Assembly: GCF_001583495.1 (NCBI RefSeq)
Contig: NZ_LQAQ01000015.1
Location: forward strand, 1 to 64,000
Reading direction: 5' to 3'
DNA: 64,000 nucleotides
Source: Flammeovirga sp. SJP92
GTDB lineage: Bacteria > Bacteroidota > Bacteroidia > Cytophagales > Flammeovirgaceae
Made by a program: the position numbers and the translations under genes. The notes beneath the pieces are model-generated. The model had not been told where the DNA came from and searched no databases. It saw only the letters and a program-made list of their open reading frames with translations. Position 1 is the first letter of the stretch. Each line of letters starts with the position of its first letter. Positions 1-8,389 of this stretch are shown here, piece by piece.

Positions 1-535
1 GCACAGGTGTTGTTGATGAGCCATCCAATGCAATCAATTCAAAGTCATCATAACGGCCTTCGCCATTATAGTATTCTCCTTTAATAGTGACCGCAGTTGC
101 TGCACCTGAACTAAAGGAAACAGTTTCTTTTTTCCAATCAGTAGTATTACCACTTCTTGAAACTCTATTACCATTTACAGTTGCAGAAATTCTCCAACTG
201 CCTTTTACATAAGCTGAAACTTCATAGTCAGTGTTTGCTGTGATATTTACTTCTTGAGAGAAAGCTCCACCAATTCCTGAAATTTTAGCGGATTGTGTTC
301 CAGAGTTTACATCGCTTGAAATTGAAGATGGATCGACATCCGTCCAACCACTCCAACTACTTTCAAAACCACTATTGCTTATCGCCACAGCAGTTCTTGC
401 GTTGCTCCCCTCAAGAAGTGCCTCTGCTGGCACAGCTACTTCTTGTTGGTTGTTTGTACAGCCCATTGCACCTGCAATAAGCATTGTTCCTAAGATAGAT
501 TTAGAGAATAGTTTCCCTTTCAACTGGTTGTTCAT
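1..535 (-). CDS. Lipoprotein with CBM-like beta-sandwich domain, 3' end beyond window (probably an alginate lyase)
   Basis: The reading frame is open from an ATG at 535 to the left edge, so only about 178 N-terminal residues are visible. They begin with a lipoprotein signal peptide (hydrophobic run ending LIAGAMGC, Cys near residue 26). A roughly 130-residue beta-rich module follows, rich in Ser, Thr and Gly, with GFESSWSGW near its start and YDDFELIAL near its end, as in CBM16/CBM4_9-type carbohydrate-binding domains. A Thr/Ser linker then begins. In Flammeovirga-type alginate lyases such a module precedes a PL7 catalytic domain, and the neighbouring alginate genes suggest the same here. The catalytic part is not visible, so the enzyme assignment is inference. 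The module and the lipid anchor are directly supported. Confidence 0.72.
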   Translation of the reverse strand, partial: MNNQLKGKLFSKSILGTMLIAGAMGCTNNQQEVAVPAEALLEGSNARTAVAISNSGFESSWSGWTDVDPSSISSDVNSGTQSAKISGIGGAFSQEVNITANTDYEVSAYVKGSWRISATVNGNRVSRSGNTTDWKKETVSFSSGAATAVTIKGEYYNGEGRYDDFELIALDGSSTTPV

Positions 536-984
536 AATTTAATTTAATTTGTGTATTGCATTTAGCAATTCGTCTAAAGTGTTTATACTGTTTATTTAGC
601 TTATTTAGTTTATTAGGGTAGCATTTGATACTAAACTAGGTATCGCACACTGTCGACAAAGTTAGTAGTTTGGATCCTATTTAAGTTAAAAAAATAGCTA
701 ATTAGATAGTAAATTATATGTAAAGTACTGTTACAAATACTCTTAAATTTCATCCAAAAATAGTTAAAACTTCCTCACAAATCTCCTAACATATTTTGTT
801 ATACGTTAAAAATTAATTGCACAAGACCTCGGTAAAGTGCTTTTAGATTTAACAACATAAACGTATATTTTTATCATCCAATCGAAATTTCCATGTAATG
901 TGTAATACCATAAAATTATCAATTATATAAATGATCTTTCTAATTATATTACACCAATTTTTTATTATTTAAATATTTGTTTCC
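536..984. other. Intergenic region upstream of the CBM lipoprotein
   Basis: These 449 AT-rich bases separate the PL7 lyase stop from the start of the left-edge lipoprotein. Apart from the -7-like box at 657-664 I see no gene, terminator or repeat. Separation from the operon suggests the left-edge gene has its own promoter. Confidence 0.5.
657..664 (-). promoter_or_regulatory. Possible Bacteroidota -7 box (TAACTTTG)
   Basis: On the minus strand the octamer TAACTTTG matches TAnnTTTG exactly and lies about 122 bases upstream of the lipoprotein ATG at 535. No good TTG box sits 19-21 bp further upstream, so this is a weak promoter call. Confidence 0.3.
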
Positions 985-1884
985 TTACTGATGAGATACG
1001 GATAAGTAAGACATTTCTACTTGTCCATAATCTTCAAGACTGAATGGTTTGTTCTGCATAGACTGCATGTAAAGGCCCGCTTTGAAGTAATTTTCAGTAC
1101 TACCGCACCCTTCAAAACGATAAATCTCTTTTTCCTTACCTTCCTGAATTGTATACAAAATGAGGTTTTCGTTTTCAAAAATCAACCTGAAACGATAGAT
1201 AGCATTCAATGCCCAATCCCCATCAATAAAGTCGCCTTCATTATCATCATTTTCTTCAGTAACCCATCCCATAATTTTTAGACGGACATCTCCTTCACTT
1301 TGGTTTTTATCTCCTTGAAATTGTACTCTGATAACATCATCATAAGAATCTGAAGGGCCATGTATTTGACCAAAGCACAATTTTCCAGAACTTGGCAAAT
1401 GCTTAACATTTACCTCCCATTCCATCTGATGAGACCCTTTAGTACCATCCCAATAGCTATTCGTTTTGCCGTCATCCTCCAATTCTCTTAGCTCAGTACG
1501 TGGATTTCCAGATCCTGAAGAGGTAGGAAAACCAGCATAACATTTAAATGTTACCCAATTTTCTGAAGAAGAATAAAACCAATATTTGTTAGTATAATTT
1601 TCAAGATCAGGAATACGATCTACATATTTCAAGTCATCTAACTCCCCTTCAAAAGCATTCAATTTCCAATTATTCAAGTTAAGGATAACGAATGGAAGAC
1701 TATACTCTGGAGAAACAATTACTGTATCCTCTTCTGTGAAATTAGTGGTATCCTTTTCACTAATGTCATTGTCGATATCTTCTTTGATTTCCTCTATTTC
1801 CTCAGAAGGTTCAACAGCATCCGACTTGCATTGAGCATTAATAAAAAAGAAAGAAAGTAGTGTTAATGTAAAAAGTCTGTTCAT
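985..1884 (-). CDS. Alginate lyase, polysaccharide lyase family 7 (lipoprotein)
   Basis: This 299-residue enzyme cleaves alginate by beta-elimination. All three PL7 signature blocks are visible: RTELREL (catalytic Arg), QIHG (catalytic Gln and His) and YFKAGLYMQ (catalytic Tyr). The QIH form is usually linked to activity on guluronate-containing alginate. A hydrophobic N-terminus ending FFINAQC suggests a lipoprotein signal (Cys19), followed by an acidic Glu/Asp-rich linker to about residue 60. I chose the ATG at 1884 because the upstream in-frame ATG at 1905 overlaps the aldolase stop and would put MYNFDKA before the signal peptide. It is the last gene of the tightly packed alginate operon, 13 bases after the aldolase. 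Confidence 0.9.
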   Translation of the reverse strand: MNRLFTLTLLSFFFINAQCKSDAVEPSEEIEEIKEDIDNDISEKDTTNFTEEDTVIVSPEYSLPFVILNLNNWKLNAFEGELDDLKYVDRIPDLENYTNKYWFYSSSENWVTFKCYAGFPTSSGSGNPRTELRELEDDGKTNSYWDGTKGSHQMEWEVNVKHLPSSGKLCFGQIHGPSDSYDDVIRVQFQGDKNQSEGDVRLKIMGWVTEENDDNEGDFIDGDWALNAIYRFRLIFENENLILYTIQEGKEKEIYRFEGCGSTENYFKAGLYMQSMQNKPFSLEDYGQVEMSYLSVSHQ

Positions 1885-1897
1885 CGCTTTATCAAAA

Positions 1898-2587
1898 TTA
1901 TACAAGTACAGTTTCTTTGCCCATCGCTTCTTGAGCTATTTGATAGACATTTTTAATGTGTTCTTCCAATGCAGTGAAGTTACCTGAGGCAATCATTTTT
2001 GAATCCATCAACTGTGAGCCTAGTCCCACACAATGTACTCCTGCATCAAACCATTTTTTTAATTCATCGAATTGAGGTTGTACTCCACCTGTTGGCATAA
2101 TGCTCGACCAAGGCATTGGTGCTTTGACTCCTTTTACAAACTCAGGTCCACCAACTTGCAGTCCTGGGAAAATCTTCACGACTTCAGCTCCTAATTCTTC
2201 TGCATAAGAAATCTCTGTGACAGAACCACAACCCGGCATCCAAGCTACTTTTCTGCGGTTACAAACCTTTCCGATACTTGGGTTTAAAAGTGGTGAAACG
2301 ATAAAATCAGCTCCATTTTGAATGTATAATCCGGCTGTCACGTCATCAACAATCGATCCCACACCCATTTTCATTTCAGGGGCTTCTTTGATCACTTTCT
2401 TTAATACCTCATCAAAAACTTTGTGGGCATTATCTCCTCGGTTTGTAAATTCGAAAACTCGGATTCCAGCATTATAACATGCTTTTACCACTTCCCAACA
2501 CACTGTGGCATCGGCATGATAAAAGACGGGAACAATCCCACCTTCTTTCATGCTCAAGGCTACTTCAATTCTACTGAATCTTGCCAT
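1898..2587 (-). CDS. eda: 2-keto-3-deoxy-6-phosphogluconate (KDPG) aldolase
   Basis: This enzyme splits KDPG into pyruvate and glyceraldehyde 3-phosphate, the last step of alginate catabolism and of the Entner-Doudoroff pathway. The class I aldolase signatures are present: Glu46 in GIRVFEFTNR, the Schiff-base Lys138 in EVVKIFPG, and the phosphate-binding PTGGV block. The length of 229 residues fits the family. I start at the ATG at 2587, which gives MARFSRIE and lies just after the kinase stop at 2589. A longer frame would overlap the kinase gene and add 22 non-conserved residues. It is coupled with the KDG kinase that makes its substrate. Confidence 0.93.
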   Translation of the reverse strand: MARFSRIEVALSMKEGGIVPVFYHADATVCWEVVKACYNAGIRVFEFTNRGDNAHKVFDEVLKKVIKEAPEMKMGVGSIVDDVTAGLYIQNGADFIVSPLLNPSIGKVCNRRKVAWMPGCGSVTEISYAEELGAEVVKIFPGLQVGGPEFVKGVKAPMPWSSIMPTGGVQPQFDELKKWFDAGVHCVGLGSQLMDSKMIASGNFTALEEHIKNVYQIAQEAMGKETVLV

Positions 2588-2588
2588 T

Positions 2589-3623
2589 TTATCGATTGAT
2601 TTTTTTGATACTGTTTTTATCCATGATCTGGAATACTTCTTCCTCTGTGGCAATGTTATAATCGCCCGGAATCGAAAGCTTGTAAGCGGATGCGGCTAAT
2701 GCGAAATCCAATGCTTCTTTGTCTACCACAAATTTTCTTTTTCCATGGATATAAGCCGCCATAAACGAATCTCCTCCTCCTACTCTATCAATGATGGAAG
2801 GAATTTCATGTACTTCACCTTTGACAAAGTTTTCTCCATCATAACTTACGCCTGACCATCTGTTGTGAGATGCGTTGATGGTTTGTCTTAAAGTAGTGAT
2901 CACATAATCCAAGTTTGGAAACGCTTTCATCACTTCTCGGCTGATAAACTTATAGCAACGCTTATCAAAACCTTCTACTTCTTCATAATCTGACTCCTGA
3001 GGAACAATTCCTAAGTACTTGGCAACATCTTCTTCATTCGCTAAACATATTGTCGTATTCTCCAATAGTTTAGGCATAATGTGTTTTGGGTCCACACCGT
3101 ACTTCCAAAGCTTGCTTCTGTAATTCAAATCACATGAGACTGGAATACCTTTTTTAAAAGCGGCTTCTACAGCAGCAAGATTCGCAGCGGCTGCACCTTT
3201 TGATAAGGCTGGCGTGATGCCTGACCAGTGAAACCAATCTGCATCTTCCAATATTTTATCCCAATCAAATGTATTTGCATCTACTTGTGTGATACTCGCT
3301 CCTGCTCTATCATAAATGACATTTCCTCCTCTCAGAGAACCTCCTTTTTCAAGGAAGTACATGCCCATTTTATCTCCTCCAAATTGGACTCCTTCTACTC
3401 CTGCGCCCCATTTTTTTACTTCGCGCACTGCAAACTGTCCCAATGCATTATCAGGAACAATACTCACGTACTCCACTTCACTTCCGTACTGTGCCAGAGA
3501 AATAGCGATGTTGGCTTCAGCACCTCCTACAGTTGCTTCGTATTGGTTGGCTTGAGAGAATCGAAGGTTGCCCATTGGCGAAAAACGGTAAAGTAATTCG
3601 CCAAATGTTACGACCTTCTTCAT
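2589..3623 (-). CDS. kdgK: 2-keto-3-deoxygluconate (KDG) kinase, PfkB family
   Basis: This 344-residue ribokinase-like enzyme phosphorylates KDG with ATP to make KDPG. The N-terminal substrate-binding region reads TFGELLYRFSP and VGGAEANIAISLAQYG. The C-terminal PfkB signature is RVGGGDSFMAAYIHG, which contains the catalytic Asp and the anion hole (GGGD in place of the usual GAGD). It sits one base from the DEH reductase and next to the aldolase, which places it in the uronate pathway. The gene order DEH reductase, kinase, aldolase follows the metabolic order. Confidence 0.93.
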   Translation of the reverse strand: MKKVVTFGELLYRFSPMGNLRFSQANQYEATVGGAEANIAISLAQYGSEVEYVSIVPDNALGQFAVREVKKWGAGVEGVQFGGDKMGMYFLEKGGSLRGGNVIYDRAGASITQVDANTFDWDKILEDADWFHWSGITPALSKGAAAANLAAVEAAFKKGIPVSCDLNYRSKLWKYGVDPKHIMPKLLENTTICLANEEDVAKYLGIVPQESDYEEVEGFDKRCYKFISREVMKAFPNLDYVITTLRQTINASHNRWSGVSYDGENFVKGEVHEIPSIIDRVGGGDSFMAAYIHGKRKFVVDKEALDFALAASAYKLSIPGDYNIATEEEVFQIMDKNSIKKINR

Positions 3624-3624
3624 A

Positions 3625-4377
3625 CTATGAGAACATTAATCCTCCGTTGATATCGATATTTGTACCCGTTACAAATGAAGATTGATTTGATGCTAAACAA
3701 GCTACAAAATCGGCTACTTCTTCTGCTCTACCTTCTCTACCAAGTGGTGTAGAAACTGCTACTTTTTCACGCACTGCTGTTGCTGTAAATGTATCGTGGA
3801 AAGTCGTTGCAATCATACCTGGGCAAAGTGAGTTCACTCTGATACCTTTTGGTCCTAATTCTTTTGCCATTGAACGTGTGAATGTCATCAATGCACCTTT
3901 TGCTGTAGCATAAGCGCTTGCACCTGGTCCACCACCATCTTTACCCGCTTGTGAAGCGAAGTTGACAATTGAGCTACCTTTTGGCATTAATGGAACCACT
4001 GCTTGTGTCATTAAAAATGCTGTATTTAAGTTCAATTGGATCACGAAGTTGAAGAAATCAAGATCCATTTCGTCGATTTTCTTTCTAGCTACTAAACCTC
4101 CTGCTACGTTCACTAAGATGTCTACTTGATCACCGTAAGCCTCAGTTGCTTGAGCTACTACGTTGTCTACGTCTTCTTTCTTCGTCATATCACCTTGAAC
4201 GATGATAGCATCTCCACCTGCCGCTTTAATCTCTATTAAAGTTTGAGTTGCTTGTGCTTCGTTATCAAAATAGTTGATCACTACTTTTGCTCCTTCACTT
4301 GCTAATTTTAATGAAACTGCTTTTCCGATGTCTCTTGCTCCGCCAGTAACGATGGCTACTTTGTTTTCTAATAACAT
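3625..4377 (-). CDS. Short-chain dehydrogenase, probable DEH (4-deoxy-L-erythro-5-hexoseulose uronate) reductase
   Basis: This 250-residue SDR very likely reduces DEH, the linear product of alginate depolymerisation, to KDG. The Rossmann motif is TGGARDIG (residues 11-18), the structural motif is NVAGG near residue 90, and the catalytic residues are Ser142, Tyr156 and Lys160 (YATAK). The function is inferred from its place between the uronate transporter and KDG kinase, where characterised alginate loci carry the DEH reductase. The cofactor preference cannot be read with certainty. I start at the ATG at 4377 (MLLENKVAIV); the longer frame begins with GTG and adds seven residues. The C-terminus is GGLMFS. 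Confidence 0.85.
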   Translation of the reverse strand: MLLENKVAIVTGGARDIGKAVSLKLASEGAKVVINYFDNEAQATQTLIEIKAAGGDAIIVQGDMTKKEDVDNVVAQATEAYGDQVDILVNVAGGLVARKKIDEMDLDFFNFVIQLNLNTAFLMTQAVVPLMPKGSSIVNFASQAGKDGGGPGASAYATAKGALMTFTRSMAKELGPKGIRVNSLCPGMIATTFHDTFTATAVREKVAVSTPLGREGRAEEVADFVACLASNQSSFVTGTNIDINGGLMFS

Positions 4378-4465
4378 AATGATTTTGTTTGTTCTCACTT
4401 ATTCTGAAATGAAATAAATTAGCTACCTCTTGATAACTACGAATAAATAAGTGAGAGGTTGATTT

Positions 4466-5785
4466 TTAATTAATTGATTTGATTTCTTTAGCAAACAGAT
4501 AGATCGATCCTACTCCTAATGGTACGAACGCTGCGATCATCACGAAGATGGGCACGTAAGAGTAGCTTGAAATAACTGGTACTAAAAAATTCATAATGAT
4601 GACTGAAAATACGCCTACCGTACCTCCAAGTCCTGCCAATGACCCTACTGATTTACCTGTAAATAAATCGCTTGGTATAGTTTGAATGTTGCTGATTACA
4701 AACTGGAAACCATACAATACCATGGCTACAATCAGTACAAATTTCAATGCACTATCCGCCAAAAATATAGTTGCCAATAGACCAACAAACATGATGATTC
4801 CACCGATAAAAATGGTTCTTTTTCTTGCTTGATCGACTGATGCTCCTCCTTGCATTAATTTACCTGAGAAGTAACCTCCTGATAAACTTCCTAATGCTGC
4901 ACCCACATAAGGTACCCATGCGAAGTAACCAATTTCTTTTACATTGAATCCATACGTATCTGAAAGATATAACGGCATCCAGCCTACAAATAACCACCAG
5001 ATAGGTTCAATAAAGAAACGGGACATTAATACTGACCATGAAGCCTTGTGAGAAAGTATTGCCTTCATGCTTAAACCCGGCTTTTCTTCTTTCTTTTCCT
5101 CTTGATCACCTTGGATAAATTCCTTTTCGGCTTTTGTAATCCATGGGTGTTTTGCTGGAATTCCTTTATTGATAATTAACCAAGGAATGACCCAAATCAA
5201 ACCTAATCCACCAAGGAATAAGAAGGTTTTTTCCCAACCGTAAGTCGCCCAAACAATGGCAATCAAAGGTGGTGCGATAACAGAACCTAATGCCGCGCCT
5301 GAATTGAAAATTCCTTGTGCTAAAGCTCTTTCTTTAACTGGGAACCACTCTGCATTATTCTTTGCGGCTCCTGGCCAGTTACCTGCTTCGCCCATTCCTA
5401 GCATTATTCTAAACCCTGCAAATGAAGTAACACCTCTTGCTACTGCGTGAAGCATTGTTGCAATACCCCAAACGGTAATCGAAACTACAAAACCTAGTCG
5501 CGTACCAATCTTATCAAACATCTTTCCTGAAACTGACTGACCAATTGCGTAAGCAATCATAAAGACGTTCAAGATTAATGCATAATCGTTCTTTGTCATG
5601 TTCAGATCTTGGGCGATATCTGGCCACATCATTGCCATTGCCAAACGGTCAATGTAGTTGATGACTGTTGCCAAACATACCAATCCGATGATCCACCAAC
5701 GGAGACCTTTCAGCTTAAAGGCTCCGGAAGAAGCGGAGGCTTTCCCCCTTACGTCTTCTTCTGGTAATTTTATTCCTGTAGCCAT
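4466..5785 (-). CDS. MFS hexuronate-type transporter, likely DEH importer
   Basis: This 439-residue inner-membrane protein has about 12 hydrophobic segments and belongs to the anion:cation symporter branch (ExuT-like) of the major facilitator superfamily. Family motifs include NYIDRLAMAM in TM1, GKMFDKIGTRLGF after TM2 and GEAGNWPGAAKNNAEWFP in TM4. It probably carries unsaturated uronate or DEH from periplasm to cytoplasm, because it lies between kdgF and the DEH reductase. The start overlaps the kdgF stop as TAATG, which indicates translational coupling. The exact substrate is inferred from context. Confidence 0.88.
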   Translation of the reverse strand: MATGIKLPEEDVRGKASASSGAFKLKGLRWWIIGLVCLATVINYIDRLAMAMMWPDIAQDLNMTKNDYALILNVFMIAYAIGQSVSGKMFDKIGTRLGFVVSITVWGIATMLHAVARGVTSFAGFRIMLGMGEAGNWPGAAKNNAEWFPVKERALAQGIFNSGAALGSVIAPPLIAIVWATYGWEKTFLFLGGLGLIWVIPWLIINKGIPAKHPWITKAEKEFIQGDQEEKKEEKPGLSMKAILSHKASWSVLMSRFFIEPIWWLFVGWMPLYLSDTYGFNVKEIGYFAWVPYVGAALGSLSGGYFSGKLMQGGASVDQARKRTIFIGGIIMFVGLLATIFLADSALKFVLIVAMVLYGFQFVISNIQTIPSDLFTGKSVGSLAGLGGTVGVFSVIIMNFLVPVISSYSYVPIFVMIAAFVPLGVGSIYLFAKEIKSIN

Positions 5786-6138
5786 TACTTTTGATCGAAA
5801 AAGTCTTCACGAATAGGACTAAATACATCGATCAATTCACCTGCTTCCAAGCAAACAGCACCATGATCAACGTGAGGAGGAATGTAGAATCCGTCTCCGG
5901 GACCGATTACTTTCTTTTCATCTCCCACTTGCAATTCAAATTTACCTGATACTACATAAGTGGCTTGACTGTGGTGATGCTCATGAACAGTACCGATTGC
6001 TCCTTTTTCAAAAAGTACTCTCGCCATCAGAATTTTATCATCGTAACCCATGATCTGACGTTTCAAACCTGGCCCTACTTCTTCCCAAGGTAGTTCACTT
6101 GAAAATAAAAATTCTTTGCTTGCTTTTAATGCTTCCAT
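5785..6138 (-). CDS. kdgF: KdgF-like cupin (ketonises unsaturated monouronates)
   Basis: This 117-residue single-domain cupin matches KdgF, which converts the cyclic 4,5-unsaturated monouronate from lyase action into its linear keto form before DEH reduction. Metal ligands are visible as HEHHHSQ (His52, His54, Gln58) and His92 in PPHVDHGAV. The Pro-Gly-Asp turn PGDGFYIPP is typical of cupins. Its position between PL17 and the uronate transporter is the usual one in alginate loci. There is no signal peptide, so it acts in the cytoplasm. Confidence 0.9.
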   Translation of the reverse strand: MEALKASKEFLFSSELPWEEVGPGLKRQIMGYDDKILMARVLFEKGAIGTVHEHHHSQATYVVSGKFELQVGDEKKVIGPGDGFYIPPHVDHGAVCLEAGELIDVFSPIREDFFDQK

Positions 6139-6159
6139 CTTACTTAATATTTTATGTTT

Positions 6160-8389
6160 TTACTGTTTTAAATCATTTCGAAATAGGGCGAATGGACCGC
6201 CCCATTTATATTGTCTATCCTCGATTGTAATCTCATGTGTTGTCTGACTAGATTTGTCAACCGTTGAAATGATGAAGGTCCATTCTTCATCTTGTTTGTT
6301 AGTAAAGCTTATCGCTGAATATTCGTCTGTATGAAATGAAATTGTTACACTATTTATATTTCCGTATGAATTTCTTGATGCTTCTGTGACCGTAGAATAA
6401 CTACCGTGAGTTTCCAGTACTGAAGCCATCAGGTTATTTCCTTTTTGACCTTTTCTTTTCAGAATAAAACAAGGGTCATTTCTCAAATTGAAGTTGGGAT
6501 CATTGGCTCCTAATCTTGCCATTACTAGTTGATCTCCTTTGTTTGAGGCCACATTTAATGTGTAAAAACGTGTTTTATCAAACCAATTGATCTGCTCATA
6601 TTCCTGATCCGCTTCTCCTTCGGCCACCTTCCATAAGTGCTGGTAACCATCTTCCTTACCCAGTGGGCTTAAAGTTTGATTTCTTGTCAAAGCAATGCTT
6701 GATGACATAAACTGACCGTGGTAATGATAAGGCAATTCTATTTCTGCTTCTTCAGAAAGCTTCACATTGTAAAGGTCAATCACCAATGGATTTTCAAAAC
6801 TTTCATCCGTTATCAAAGCCAATGTTCTGAAGAGTTCAACACCTTCATAAGCATTGTTTTCTTTGGCACTTACCACCTGGACTTTTTGATTTTCTGCTGA
6901 AAAAACAAACTCGTCTGGAGCAATTCGATCGGCTACTTTTACCTTTCCATCAAACTGAGATTGGCCATCAATCACCACTGTGTTATGAGCGATTGTCTGC
7001 TTTGCCCAAGTTTTGTTTTCCTTTAAATATCCGCCACCATCTTTTTGATGAATGTTGACATATCTTGCCGCACCATAATCTTGAAGGATTTCGTGACCGT
7101 CATAATTCAAGCTGTATGAAAGTCGATCAAAATGACCGTGTCCCATGCCGTGTTGTGTAAACTTCATGATCAACTCATGTTCCTTACTTCTCAACACTCC
7201 GATTCCTCCCTTTTCACCTTTGGGACCATCGCTTAGATAGATTGATCGCTTATCAAATTTCTTTCCTTTTCCTTTGGCTAAATCAATAGCTGATTTCCAT
7301 CCAGAATAAGTTAGTGGTACTCTATTTTGCTTTTGAATCAGGGATAATAAACCTTCATCCTGATTGCCATAATAGTATCCTAAAGCCAATGACAATTGTA
7401 ATTCTCTAGAATAATAAGACATCCCTTTTTGAGCATCATTTAATGGGAAAAACTCTCCGTCATCATCAGTTTGTTGCAATAACGCATCAATGGCTTTCAG
7501 CAAAACTCCATCTCTATATTCGAAGATTTTTAAATCTTTCTTTTGATGTTCCAATGAAAGTGCGAAAATCAAGAAAGGATACATCGCATAACGTTGGTAA
7601 TAAGGACCTTCTGTATAGTAACCGTCAGGAGAGAAAGAGTGGTCGATTTGAGCTAGGAAACCTGCTTTCGTTTGTCCTTCTTTCTGAATACTTCCACCGT
7701 CATTGTCTGTTGCAGTTTTGGTATCTAATGGCAGTCCATACAATGCTTTTTGAATTAAATCTTCATTTTGCATTACAAGCCCGATCATCCCTACACCTGC
7801 ATTTGCCCACGTACTGTGGTTGTGTGTTAAAAAAGTGAGGTGTTTCAATGGATAAGAAGTTGGCCATTGGCACAAAAAGCTTCTCATTGAATTGCTTTCT
7901 TTCCTTTTCACTTAACCAATTATATATACTTCCATACGCTTGGCTTGTATACACCAACCAATTGGCATCATTCAAACACTGCCAGAAGATTTTACCTCTT
8001 GCATACGACTTCTCTGAAGGGTGTCTCCCCCAAGTCGGGTATTGTTGGAGGTATTTTTCTAAAGTCGTCTTGATCAGTTCAGCGTAAGCTTCTTTTCCTG
8101 TAATTTGGAATAGTAACCCTGCCTTCTGCATCGTAAAGTAATTGACTTTATGTTGCGTATGTGTGTACCCTCCAGCTAAATCTTTGGGAGTCGGAACATC
8201 CAAACCACTTTCCAAATAAGGAGCCAATTCCTTTTCTGCTTGAGCGAGTGATGCACCAAATAGATTCCCTTGATTGTCTACTGCTATGATCTTCTCAACT
8301 TCTCCTTCAGTCAGCGTTACTGACTGAGCGAAGAGAGTTGAAACACACATTATAAAGCAAACTACTGTATATAATTTCTTTACCAACAT
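6160..8389 (-). pseudogene. PL17 oligoalginate lyase, interrupted by a +1 frameshift
   Basis: Two overlapping frames together encode one PL17 exolyase of about 740 residues. The 5' frame (8389 to about 7830) carries a Sec signal (MLVKKLYTVVCFIMCVSTLF) and the first part of the alpha-helical domain. The 3' frame (about 7830 to 6160) carries the rest of that domain and the heparinase II/III-like beta-sandwich. The junction lies at a run of six T on the coding strand (7829-7834). Five T would restore the frame and give HFLTHNHSTWANAG. Active-site blocks are intact after the break: NHSTW, EGPYYQRY, HGHFDRLSYSL and IAHNT. The start overlaps the PL6 stop as TAATG. This is either a real recent mutation or a one-base assembly error. 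As written, the protein stops at 7763 without its catalytic part. Confidence 0.85.

Noticed and set aside
3228-3596. Long open frames opposite the KDG kinase gene
   Set aside because: They are antisense shadows of a conserved kinase, lack family motifs and have no promoter or spacing that supports a gene.
7829-7834. Programmed -1 ribosomal frameshift at T TTT TTA in the PL17 gene
   Set aside because: The T6A run resembles a -1 slippery site, but the upstream frame needs a +1 (or -2) change to reach the downstream frame. A -1 slip goes the wrong way. A simple indel is a better explanation.
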